From Cercis canadensis (lineage: Eukaryota; Streptophyta; Magnoliopsida; Fabales; Fabaceae), in the NCBI GenBank assembly GCA_003255065.1, contig QAOA01000060.1, forward strand, positions 482,741 through 546,740: 64,000 nucleotides of DNA, in the 5' to 3' direction. Below the pieces are notes generated by a model. It had not been told where the DNA came from. It ran no database searches and saw nothing but the letters and a program-made list of their open reading frames with translations. Shown here piece by piece: positions 22,401-33,506 of the stretch. Numbering within the stretch: position 1 is the stretch's first letter; the number at the start of each line of letters is the position of its first letter. The position numbers and the translations under genes were made by a program.

Positions 22401-25400
22401 TGTCAGCACCAATCCCAAAAGTTTGTGTTTTATATCCAGAATACTGGAAAACAAAATGTTTCATTATTTTCATTTAATTATTTTAGGTATAAATACGGTA
22501 CAAGATAGTATACTAATGACTCCTAGTTTATTTGGATATATACAAAAGGCATTGAATGTTAGGAATATAAGGTGAAGGAAGATGCCACTTTATTTAGAGA
22601 AAGAATCAGTCTGGACCTTCCACCTCATTGCCACTCCCACACCAAAAAAGAAAATCTGGAACATTTGTTTATTTAGAAAAAGCTAGGTTAAGTATCAGAG
22701 GTCCCAACCATGACTTGGTAGATCAAGAATTTATAATTTGTGCATGTGTCTCCTGCTGTTACGTTGAATCGTAAATGATTAGCATAATCTACAGGTTGTG
22801 CATGCATACATCCAGTTAAGATTGTTCTGTATTCTGCGATAAAACAAGAAAACTATTTTTGGATTTTTGGTATCAAGAAAACTTTAATTTGAAGAAACCT
22901 TATCTAAACCTTTATATTTAACAATATGGAAGGTCCTACATAATGTGCGCTTCAGAAATTACAACATGTTAAGCCTTGTGGTTGAGAAACTAGACTTTTG
23001 TTGAGGACTGAAGTCATCAAATACGCATGTTTGGTGCTCAATCTGGGATCCGACACAAAATGGATCAAGGATGTACTTCAGACCAGAACAGTGGCAAGTA
23101 TGTAGTTTCATCAATTTGACTGCCACTCTGCTTTGGATTTAAATCTTTAGAAGACTTCAATAGAAATTAGTTTAACTAATTGATCTTGGCTTCTCCAGCA
23201 GTAATCATTACTATTAGGTAACTTCAGAGGGGAAAGTATGATGCATTCATATTACTCTCCAATCACCCCAACTACCAAAATAGGTAACATGTTATTTTGC
23301 AAGAGATATTTCATAAATTAATTTAAGATTGCACGGCATAGACAAGGATTAGAAGTTAGACCACTAGTGCAACCTTTGGGAGTTACTATAATGAATAAGC
23401 TCAATAACTAAAGATGCCAAATCTGAAGGGTATCCATTAGAGAAAGCAACAATGACTTGAATTATAGGTCCATATAATAACTTAAAATTAGTTGATCCAA
23501 GGCAAGGTCTGACAAAACATAAAATGATGACACTTAAAATGAAAATTAGAAAATAAACAATCAAACAAGTATGAGCAAAATTGAGATATTCCAGCTTGAT
23601 TTTTAAGTCATACCAACATTCATGGAAATGTAGTAACCAACCTGATCCTGGCGTATTTTATTAAGTTTCTGAATTGCTGAGTTTTCTTTTGCTTTTTGTT
23701 GTTGTTCAGCCCTTTGACCCTCAATTTTGCTGTAGAACTCATCCAAAGCTGCATCAAATGTCTCAAACTTTGTATAATCCCTTGATTTAAACTGGTTTAG
23801 TAAGATTGGGCAGAACTCATCGTATATCTACAGGCACAGATATACCAAGTATGTAAATACCACATAATTATAATTCTCCAAGTATGATTTTTTTTTTTTC
23901 ATATGTATGTGTGGCACAAACAGAACACACTATTCAAGCCAATATAGCCACTGAAATCATAGACAACTAAAATACTAACCTGGCTAACATTTCCTGGCTC
24001 AGATAGGGAAGAATCCTTCCCCAAATTTTTGCTCTGCATCAAAATGTACCCTTCTGGAACTCTATCACCTGAAATGACATCCAGCATCCAGTCCTCAAAC
24101 TTTGCAACAGCTTCGACCAAAACCTGAATGGTAGCATCATCCCAACTATTATCTTTGGGAATTTTTGTATTGGGGATTAGGCCAGCATCTAGAATTATAT
24201 GTTCAGAAAGGGCAGGTCCATAACCCAAGGCCTCCCCAAGAACAATTTTCAACGTGGCAGATGACTTCCCACCTTTGCGGGTTCCCTGCTTCTCTTTTGC
24301 TGCATTAGAAACATCTTTCCTGTTTCCATTGACCTTAACAGCCTCATCATTATCAGCCTCCTTAGAAGATTTTAGGGCTGTCTGCAACTTTGTAACAGTC
24401 GTTCGCTCAAAAACTCTACAAATTTCAGTAGGATAACGATGACGTGACATGATTGCAACCCCTTTATCATCATCCCTGTTATTGATGAATTGCTGTCATT
24501 GTACTGTCCATAGAAACATTTTTCAAAAAGCCAATAGATAACATAAAATAATAAAATGACTTCAGCCCCAATAATATAAATAAGTAATAGTCAATTACAC
24601 CAGCATTTTTGTAGCTCCAAAAGTCAGACAAACACACACACACACAGATGGAAAATAAATAGGAAGAAATTCATCGAAGGAGCATAGTAACAAATAAAAG
24701 TATTGCAAAAAGCCCATATTTCTTTTAGTACACTGCATCAAACTTCAAAAGAGTATACTTAAAATAATAGTCGAGCTGTGTCAGGCTAAATAAAAACATA
24801 AGAAATGTGACTTATCACCCTCAGCCTCAGTTAAAAAAAAAGTGNCAAACACAAACACACACAGATGGAAAATAAATAGGAAGAAATTCATCGAAGGAGC
24901 ATAGTAACAAATAAAAGTATTGCAAACAGCCCATATTTCTTTTAGTACACTGCATCAAACTTCAAAAGAATATACTTAAAATAATAGTCGAGCTGTGTCA
25001 GGCTAAATAAAAACATAAGAAATGTGACTTATCACCCTCAGCCTCAGTTAAAAAAAAAGTGCAATGAAATGTTCATGATCAAAAACAATTTTTTTTAATT
25101 TAACAGAACATGATCAAAATTCTATTTCTCAAGATATTACAGCATACTGCAAAACTGCTAAGATAAATGAATTAGAAGCCACTAGAAAGTAAATACTTAT
25201 AAATTATAATCATCCAATTGTGCATAAAACTAACCACCACAATCACCCTGATAATAGTCATTTATGGCTTGCATTAGAGCCAAAATGCAAACAATTCTAG
25301 TTTGTAAAGTCATTGCACCTCTATCTCCACTCAAACTATGAGGTGCACGGTTGTTTATATCCTCAATCAAATAAAATGTGTCTTGAAGCTAAAGTAACGT

Positions 25401-26460
25401 TACATGCATCGGTTAAAACCACATCTAGCCTTACATTCAACAGATATACCAATTTCTTTAATTGGGCATAACATCAAAACGTCTTCCACTGTCCATATAT
25501 GATGAGAAATCTAATCACAGTTATGCCACTAAAATATAGAGAGAAATTCCAAATAGAAAATGCTACTGCTACCAGCATGCAAAATCTTAATTTGAGTGCT
25601 TTTATTGCTTACTGACAACAAATAGAGATTAGAGAGCAAAACACAAATATCAACCTGTGGGATCGAAGTAGAGTCATGACAGTAAAATTAGAATCTGTGA
25701 GGAGGATGTTCCCCTGGGCATACAGCTCCAAAATAACATAGTGTGCATTTTCACCCAGTCCAAATTGAAAGAGAATAATCTGTTCACAAGTTTGAATAAA
25801 TTTAGAGACTAAAATAAACCTGAAACTGAAAGAGAAGGTGCGACATCTAGGCACAAAAGATGCTGGAAAGCTATACCCGATCATACCCAAGCTGCCGTAC
25901 ATCCTCAAGCCTTCTAGTCCGAATATGCTTCCTCAATTTGAGAGTAAAACCAGAAGGAGTATTGCTTTTGTCACTATAAACAGTGAAAACAAGCTCAAAT
26001 CATTGTTCTATCATGTTCCCTTGTTTTCTTTTATCAGAATTGTTGAACAAAGGAAACTATGAATCTTCCAACTCTATTTAGCTACAAATTTCCTATTTTA
26101 TAGAATCAATATTGCATTAATCTGTTGAAATAATCATTACCGCATATACACAGTAGTGTGCAACCTAACACCACTTTCCATCAACAACAAAACCTTCTCG
26201 CTCTCCCCAGATTCGGTGACTCCACTACTATTCATAAGCTTGAATACGTATGTCTGCAAATAACAAACAGAATAGCGGAAGAAATTCGATTCACCTCGTC
26301 TTTGCAATGGTTTAATCCAATCTATTTTTGAAAAAGTTTTGGTTCGAAGTAGTACCTTGGGAGTGAGATCATAGACGTTTGAACATCGCATTCCGATTAA
26401 CCTTCGCAAGCATTTCACCTCTGCGGCCACATCGGCCGTGTTCATGCGAACCTTCACCAT
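16484..26460 (-). CDS. NEMF / Rqc2 (Tae2) homologue, ribosome-associated quality control factor, 14 exons
   Basis: Exons (minus): 26356-26460, 26141-26253, 25877-25973, 25655-25779, 23980-24475, 23642-23827, 22071-22364, 21438-21590, 19972-20126, 19151-19256, 18115-19026, 17648-17726, 17102-17446, 16484-16677. All junctions are GT-AG and in phase, giving 1119 residues. NFACT-N begins [20 protein letters not shown]. Charged coiled-coil helices lie near 330-400. NFACT-R (about 515-670) carries [13 protein letters not shown]. An acidic then Lys-rich linker (about 670-930) follows. A CCHC zinc knuckle [14 protein letters not shown] sits near 949-962. The C-terminal NFACT-C domain has [18 protein letters not shown]. 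In yeast and animals this family binds stalled 60S subunits carrying peptidyl-tRNA, recruits the Listerin ligase and directs CAT-tail synthesis; the plant homologue (At5g49930-like) is presumed to do the same. The zinc knuckle is typical of plant members. Two introns contain N-joined duplications. Confidence 0.95.
20375..20520 (-). mobile_element. short LINE 3'-end fragment in a NEMF-type intron
   Basis: Read on the minus strand, about 20380-20440 encodes a [18 protein letters not shown] string. It resembles the conserved end of plant LINE ORF2 (GLF.G...SD.QRDW), also seen at 44200 and 53850. It is short and degenerate. Confidence 0.4.
20919..21426. repeat. near-identical tandem copies joined by an N
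   Basis: Copy A (20919-21181) and copy B (21183-21426) both start GATCTCAATAGATGATGCTA and end ATGGAAGACCTGCATATACAA. They differ mainly by a long T tract present only in copy A (about 21064-21093). A single N (21182) sits exactly at the junction. A shorter partial copy of the first about 58 bases precedes copy A. All of it is intronic in the NEMF-type gene. Confidence 0.85.
24633..25063. repeat. near-identical tandem copies joined by an N
   Basis: Copies of about 211-215 bp (24633-24844 and 24846-25063) run from ACACACACAGATGGAAAATA to CCTCAGTTAAAAAAAAAGTG with only a few differences. The N at 24845 is at the junction. They lie inside the intron between exons 4 and 5 of the NEMF-type gene. 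Confidence 0.85.
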
Positions 26461-26699
26461 CGCTCTCTATCACTGTTTATCCCTCTCTTGCTCTCTGTGT
26501 GTGAATTTTGCAAAAGGTGTTAGGGTTTTGCTTCGGAACAACGGTAGTAAGTGTTGATCGTGAGCTAAATGCTATGGGAGTTGTTCTTAGTATCAAAAAA
26601 ATGAACGTCGTGTACAGAAGCGCTCACGCTCGACAGGACAGCAACGGAGAACAGGGTGGGGCGCCTGCCCGACCCGGTTTTTTCATTAAACAGCTTTTA
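26461..26699. promoter_or_regulatory. 5' flank of the NEMF-type gene
   Basis: About 240 bp between the start codon and the hAT-type insertion. It contains a CTCTCT-rich leader-like stretch next to the ATG and a moderately GC-rich block (26620-26680). No TATA box is obvious. Confidence 0.45.
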
Positions 26700-26707
26700 T
26701 TATGTAG

Positions 26708-27328
26708 CTAGGAAGCACATACACAGTAGTTTGATGTCATGTCTACGTGTCCGACAGATCATTGACACGGACATAGTTATGATATGTGTTTAACACGTGT
26801 ACAGACATGTTTAAATAAAAAAATAAATATTTTTTAGCTTTGACACACCGGCTTGAATTAGGTTAGCCACGGCTTACATTTTTTAGACAAAAATGTTTTT
26901 TTTTGTTAAAAAAAAATAACTTGAAAGAATCAAAATACAATTCTTTATTTTTATTGATAATAGATATAAGAATTATCATGAAGAAACTATTGAATTCAAT
27001 CAACAAAATTAACAAACTTTAATTTTTTTTATTTGTATGTAGTAAATGTGTTAGGTGATATTTCTTGATTATTTTTTGTTGTGAATTGATGGATTAGAAT
27101 GACTTTATAATATCTCTTGTAATTGTTATTTTGGAAGGGATATTAATATTTTATACAAGTGAGATTTATGTCATTTTTTGTTGAGAGAATATGATGTAAA
27201 TATTTAATTTTTTGATAAAATATGAATCTATTTAAAATTCTAATATATATACATGTCGTGTTTTACATTTTTTAGAACTTCTTGTGTCCCGTGTCCCATG
27301 TCCCATGTCCCATGTTTGTGCTTCCCAG
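26708..27328. mobile_element. non-autonomous hAT-type element
   Basis: A 621-bp element with perfect 8-bp target duplications TTATGTAG at 26700-26707 and 27329-27336. Its terminal inverted repeats are CTAGGAAGCACA (left) and CTGGGAAGCACA (right, reversed). 8-bp duplications with short terminal repeats are diagnostic of hAT transposons. Subterminal regions carry GTGTCC/ACACGG words and a short tandem run of CCCATGT near the right end. No transposase frame is present. Confidence 0.85.
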
Positions 27329-27571
27329 TTATGTAGTAAATGAGTAATAATAGTGTTTGCCACTTGGATTAAATTTTGATCCACTAAAATTTTTAAAAGA
27401 AATTATATAATTTATTGAACTGCATGCTGGTATTGGTATATATGAAAAATTATTAAAATGATTTATCTTAATTATTTTAGTAATGTAGTTTTTTTTTAAT
27501 TTAGTGATAGTGTGTAATATTTTATGCAAATTGCATTTAGAAATCATTTCATATCTATATAAATAGAAAAT
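27329..27571. other. intergenic, AT-rich
   Basis: No gene or element recognised between the hAT-type element and the next MITE. Confidence 0.4.
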
Positions 27572-27740
27572 AGTTATATTACTCATACACCACAATTTCA
27601 TATCATTTTAAATAATACTTGCCAATTACATTACAATTTTAACAAGGTCTATTCAAAATTTTTTTAAATGAAATATATTTAGTCACCAAAATTTTGTTGC
27701 CAAAATATATGTCAAAATGATATGAATTTGTAACTACCAT
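27572..27740. mobile_element. MITE, family A, copy 2
   Basis: The left arm contains TTACTCATACACCACAATTT, identical to the copy at 1352, and continues into CATATCATTTT. The right arm (about 27714-27740) is its inverted counterpart, AAAATGATATGAATTTGTAAC. It is about 169 bp, AT-rich and non-coding. Confidence 0.65.
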
Positions 27741-28140
27741 TAGATAAATATGTGATATCTATAGTTTTGTTTCATCCAAAAATCACCTTAACTTCTGACA
27801 AAATTTTAAAAGATTTTTTTCTGACTAGGATTACTCATTTATAATTTAAACTATATAAAAAGAAACAATTTATACCTACAATCCACTAGTTAAAGAGACA
27901 TTTGTATTGAAAAAAAAAAAAAAAAAACTCAGCCACATGCTTAAACAATGTTTTGTTAATCCTACTTGAACAATGTTTGTAAATCTTACCATTTATTTTA
28001 AGATTTAGAAATCATTCCTTTTCTAATAAATTTATTTCATTTCTATTTAAAAATTGTTTCTAAACACGCTCAAATAGCAAAGAAAGTAACATAATATGGA
28101 TATGGGATTTTCTATGAAGTCCTTAGTCCTGTCCTGACAA
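27741..28140. other. intergenic, 3' of the KCS gene
   Basis: AT-rich sequence with a poly-A run at about 27910. Nothing else is seen. Confidence 0.4.
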
Positions 28141-29553
28141 CTAATCCTCAATCCATGGACTCTGCTTGGGTCTCCTGACATTCCTCATGGCCTTCCAAAC
28201 AACACTGTTACACTTAAACCCAGCACCAAAAGCAATCTGACAAACACGGTCACTCCTCTTGATCCTTGAGTTAGCCTCAAGGTATGACAATTCATACCAA
28301 GTGCTGCTGCTAGATGTGTTCCCAAACCGCTCCAAGGTCTTTTTCGATGCCTCCATGTACTCTTCTGTGAGCTCTAAGTTCTTTTGAATTTCGTCGAGCA
28401 CCTTCTTGCTTGTTGCCAGAATGCATACATGCTCAAAAGCCAACTTGTAATTAGGAATATATGGCTTTGTTTTCTTTCTCTTGAAGAGCAAATTGGTAAA
28501 GAAGTGGAGCTGCTCTGAGACTGGCAAAACTAGTGGGCCTAGTGTTGTAATGTTGGCCTTTACTGCATGCCCTCCCACTTCAATTACGTCTTTGCTAACA
28601 GAAAGGCCTTTCCTTCCTTCCGCATCTTCTCTTTGATGTATGCTCTTGAAGCTTTTGGTGTCCATGCCTTTGTGAGTTCGAACCAGCTGGAAATATTTAT
28701 ATATATATATATAGTTACAGATTATTATCCTTAATTCAGCTCAAATGACCAATTTTGTCAACAATAATTAAGAAATGGGAATGGCAGATTCAAAATAGCT
28801 ATGAACTTTAACTATGTTTACTCAAAACAATAATTATTCGCTTAAGGTTGAGGTCTAAGATTTGATCTTTTGTTAATTAAAATATTGGTGAAAATTAGAG
28901 ATAAATATAGATATACCTGTTTGAGTTCGTACTTGGCGCGCCATCTATCTAGGCGGAAATTTGAGAGCATCATAGCAGCAGCCCCCATTCTAAAGAAGCA
29001 ATTGGGGAGCAGCATATCAAAGTCATTGCCATTGTACCATGCATAGCTCACAGCTTCTGTGCTCACTACAAGTGCATATGAACCTGGGTAGGCATCTAGA
29101 AGGTCTTTGGCTAGATCAATGGCTATGATTCCAGCAGCACAGCCCATGCCACCAAGGTTATAGCTATGGATGTCATGCCTAAGCTTGAAATGATGTATTA
29201 TCATTGATGAAATTGAAGGTGTAATGTTTAGTATTCCACAGTTCACAACAAGGATTCTAATATCCTTTGCTTTCACTTCTGTGGCAGCAAGAAGGTCCTT
29301 AATTGCCCCAAACATGACCATGGATAACTCTTCTCGGCCCTCTTTTAGGGAGGGTTTATGACCTGGGCGAAAAACTACCTTTGGCATGTAACTCTCATCG
29401 CCTATCCCAGATTTCTTTAGAACTCGCTCTTGAAACTCCATGGCAGCATCATTGAAATTCCCAGATCTTCTTGCTAACTCAATGAACTCTGCCTTGGAGA
29501 TCTGCATGCAATTGTTCAAAAAAGAAAAATCATTTCAAGCATAATAATTGCAT

Positions 29554-29596
<43 letters not shown>

Positions 29597-30156
29597 TTTG
29601 AAAATAAACAAAGAGACATATATGCACACTAGCAAATTAGCAGTGAACCGATCAATTTAAAAGGCTTAAATGATTAGGTGAAAGATAAAAAAAATGACTC
29701 GAATATATACACAATCTAAATGCAAAGAGTAAGAATTAATGAAAAATGGGTTTTTACCTTGAATTCATTTGGTGGACGATAACATGCAAAATCAAGCAAA
29801 TATGTAGACCGAGGAGTCATGTCAATGTAAAAATATAAGAATAAGCATAAGAGCCCTAATAAGAATAGAGCCTCCGTAAGATCATATTTTGTTGAGAAAT
29901 CTTCCCAAGTGATAATTCTTCCTATTTGAGTTTTCATTATGACTGCAAGAAGGGGTGGCACGAGCAAGAAATAGAAGCTATGGCTAATGAGGTAGCCATA
30001 ACCCAATTTCACATATTTCAGATTAACAGAACTAAGGAAATCTGGGAGGCTAGGTCGAACTCTCACAGAGAAAGAAAGAGAATCAGCATTTGGACCAGAA
30101 TTTTCAATCCCTCTCTGCACAATCTCTGTGGAAAATTGCTCACTTTCTTTTGCCAT
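28141..30156 (-). CDS. 3-ketoacyl-CoA synthase (KCS) family protein, three exons, catalytic His not conserved
   Basis: Exons (minus): 29758-30156, 28917-29501, 28141-28686, with GT-AG phase-0 introns, giving 509 residues, a full family length. Two N-terminal membrane segments (about 50-68 and 93-112) would anchor it in the endoplasmic reticulum. Then comes the FAE1/KCS condensing domain. The catalytic Cys is present as Cys254 in [10 protein letters not shown], and the active-site Asn as Asn451 in RFGNTSSSS. The histidine expected in the C-x-H-A motif is Leu418 ([12 protein letters not shown]), and the His normally just before RFGN is Glu447. KCS enzymes add two carbons from malonyl-CoA to long acyl-CoAs for waxes and sphingolipids; without that His, condensation is doubtful. 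The frame itself is intact, so it may be a regulatory or early-decay member. The ATG at 30156 was chosen; a longer frame upstream crosses an N. Confidence 0.9.
29558..29586. repeat. (AT)n microsatellite in KCS intron 1
   Basis: An uninterrupted alternating AT run followed by imperfect units. It lies in the intron between exons 1 and 2. Confidence 0.9.
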
Positions 30157-30841
30157 GGGAGAAAATTTAACTAAAAAAAAAAAAAATAAGGTGTTGNAAA
30201 AAAAAAAAAAGGTGTTGGAGAGGTAAAAGAAGCGTGTATTTATGGACGTATATGGTAAACTAGCTAGTGCAGCTGTATAGGCATGCTTGTAATATATTGA
30301 AAGGTGCAAAAATAGGATAGCAACATTTGAACAATGGGAGGGAGAGCAACTTGATGGGATATACATATATAGTAATGCATGTACATATCTGCACAACTCT
30401 GATAGCACCCCGCAAGAAACATTGGCGCAGTAAAATATGGAATTAATGTTAAGGAAACAACTGAGACTACAAACAGAATAGGCACATTGTGCATGAATGT
30501 GTTTGAGCAGCGCGTTTGTAGCACCATCAAAATTGTATGTAAAGGAGAGTTTTCACATATTTAGCTGGCAATGCTGAAGTTTCTTACTCTTATTAATTTG
30601 AATAATTCTTTAGGTAGACTTTTTGGAATAATTTTTTAGCCTTGACATGAGAGAGTTTGATAGGCTCTCTGCACCTCTTTAGGATAATTTTAATATTTTT
30701 TTGGCATACAATACATGGAATAATTTCAATGTAAAGGTTCGTTAAAATATTTTTTCTAATCTGGTTCATGATCACAATTTTATTTTAAATGAACCTGTAC
30801 AAAAAGCATAATCACTTAGATGGATCGAACTAACAGTACCC

Positions 30842-30885
<44 letters not shown>

Positions 30886-33501
30886 TTTTTGTTAATGCAC
30901 ATCTATTGGAATTCCCTTTCAAATATTTTTTCTTCTCTCTCTTTTCGTTTTTAACTAAATTTAAAACTTTATATAATTACATAAGAACACATAACATAAT
31001 TGGTTTAAAATTTAAAAAAAAAAATTGAGATATTAAGTTCAAATTCTTTATTTTTTTATATCTTCAATTAAAAAATCTAATTTTATCTATTTATATAAAA
31101 AAAAAAAACACTTCATATATTAATATATAGGTAACAAAAAAGATGACAGACGTAACAACAAAATAAAATAAAATAAAAAAGACATAAACTACTTGTGTGA
31201 AAAGGATTAGAATACAACAGACAAAATAATTAATTAAGTGAGAGCTATGCTGCTATGGTATGCTATGGCAGCCATTTATTATGATTGCTAGCCATATTCC
31301 ATTAGTCAAAGAAACTAAACTATGGATCAAATTGTGTAACTTTTAGCCTCACTTTTGTACCCTTTCTTTAGTGTAAATTATCCTAATTATGTAACCAAAA
31401 AAAAAATTGTAACAAAAAAATTATCCTAATGGATTATTGAGAACTTGGATTGGAATAGAAAGTTAATTAACCTTTTTTTGGAATACGAATATCACATAAA
31501 ATTAATTATTGTTGTTATTAATATTATCAAAATTATATAATTTCATTAATCTTAGAAAGTTATATGATGATAAAATATGATGTTGATGCATGCATGCTAA
31601 TTTCAAAATTATTAATATAAGCTCTATTATTTTTATTATAAAAATATTTCCCTTAGTCCCTTTCTTTCCATTCTTTTATTTCCTCCTATGCCCTTCCCTT
31701 TTCCTTTCCCTCCAACTCCCAGACATAATTTTAATAAATTTTCTTTTCATCATAGAAAGTCAATTAGTCTGACAACTCAAGCAATTTCTTGGTCACTTGG
31801 ACAAAGAATAGTCTATTTATCTATTACCAAATTACAACAAGTGATTCACAAAAGAAAAAATCGATCCGGCAATGATATGTGAGTTTAGCGACACTTGCTT
31901 TGATTATAGGAATATGAGAGTTGATGTCAATGATTATATTTTGTCCTCCGCTTGTACTTTGTGCTAGAGGAAGGAATTGGTGGGGACACATGGCTGGTCA
32001 ACCTCAGCAAAGGACAACCTATACCCATACACACACAGGGAATGAGAATGTCAAGTATAGAGCGAGACACGGGACCTCTCTCGACCAACTGGACTGCGCC
32101 TCAGTTGGTTAATGGTATCTTACCATACTAATCATAGAAGAACATATTTGTAGAGATTAAAAAGTTTTGTAATTGTTATATATTTTGAGGAATTTGACGT
32201 TTATTTCAAAATATAAATAAATAAATAAAAGAAAACATCAGGTCTGAGACATAATCCTATATATATATATATATATATTTACGTTAGACTACTACAATGT
32301 TACCAGCAGAGCTTTTGCAGCAATATTTTTTACCTCACAAGCAATATTGCAACGTCAGAATGCACCAAAAGAAAATTGTAATATAACAAAAGCCAAGCAA
32401 TTCTCAATCTTGACTATTCAACTGGAAGCACCAGACTCAGATACAGCCCAATCGTCACTGCAGAGAATTAGCCACTCTGCAATTCAAAGGTGAATAAGAG
32501 CGAATCAGATACGTCAGAATGGACTAATAACAGTGTGTGCATGAAAGCTATGGGGTGATTTTTTTTTTTTCATTTATTTTATTTTCCTTTAGACAAATGA
32601 GGAGATAATACTTAATGCTCTCTTGAAGAAGGGCACGAGGGGTTCAAACCCCTACCTTGGAAACATGACAAGTTATGAAGTAACTTATGACTGCACAGTA
32701 CTCAATCATGGAAGTGATGAAACAAAGTACCGCAAGCTAAAATGTAGCTAAAAAACATGAAATCTTGCTCAAAAATGAAATTGTTAATCATTGTGCCATC
32801 TAATGTATGTTGTCACCATACTTTTATTCATATCAAAATCTATTGCAACATGTTATTTGCTTAGAACATGAAATATAATTATCCTATTAGTGACGTAACT
32901 AGCTTGGCTCAATTACTCAGACATTTCAAAAGATCAAGGACGTTGAAACTGCAGCAAATAGTCACCATTAGTTTCACTCTCAAGATGAGGTTATGTTGGC
33001 TAAAATTTTAACTATCTGCTCGAAAAGACCTATCTTTGTTATTTTGGAAACTCCAACACTCTTCAAAAGCAGCACCTACAACTGACCTTCTAAACCCGTT
33101 TTCATGTTATCATACTCTCCTTCAATTCCCTGCTGCTGCTCCATTTGTACTTAATTCAAGTTTCAAAGAAAATAATCAATACATTGCTACCTAAGGTTGG
33201 ATGTTCACATGAGACACACCTTCTGCTATAGATCTATTTTACCAAAATGTCTGAGCCATGTCCTCTGCCAAGTTAAACACGATCGATTATACACATATAT
33301 TTCTCTATTACAAATAAAGCAGAACTACATGAAAATATGAACAAAAAGGAAGAGGTAAATGAAAAATGAAATATTAGACAAAAAGATAATTTAATATTTT
33401 AGCTTCTTCTAGGTTCTAAAACTAAGACACTACATCTTAGATAACCGATCAAGGAGAAAGTGTAAACTAGTTATTACTAAAACAACCATCGACTACAATT
33501 G
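30157..33501. other. long intergenic region, no gene supported
   Basis: The KCS promoter presumably lies at its start, where an N-joined poly-A duplication (30197) sits in or near the leader. Further on are long (TA)n runs (about 30846-30882 and 32260-32279), other homopolymer tracts, and a GC-richer block at 31920-32130 with a small inverted repeat, ACCAACT...AGTTGGT (about 32084-32109). No open frame here looks genuine. Confidence 0.5.
30846..30882. repeat. (TA)n microsatellite
   Basis: A pure AT dinucleotide run of nearly 40 bases. Similar shorter runs lie at 28698 and 32260. Confidence 0.9.
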
Positions 33502-33506
33502 TAGTT

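Noticed and set aside
32070..32115. Small inverted repeat ACCAACT...AGTTGGT suggestive of a structured RNA
   Set aside because: Seven-base arms with a loop of about 12 are common by chance, and there is no terminator or promoter context.
32630..32680. GGTTCAAACCCC word resembling a tRNA B box
   Set aside because: No A box or cloverleaf can be formed around it, so a tRNA or SINE call is not supported.
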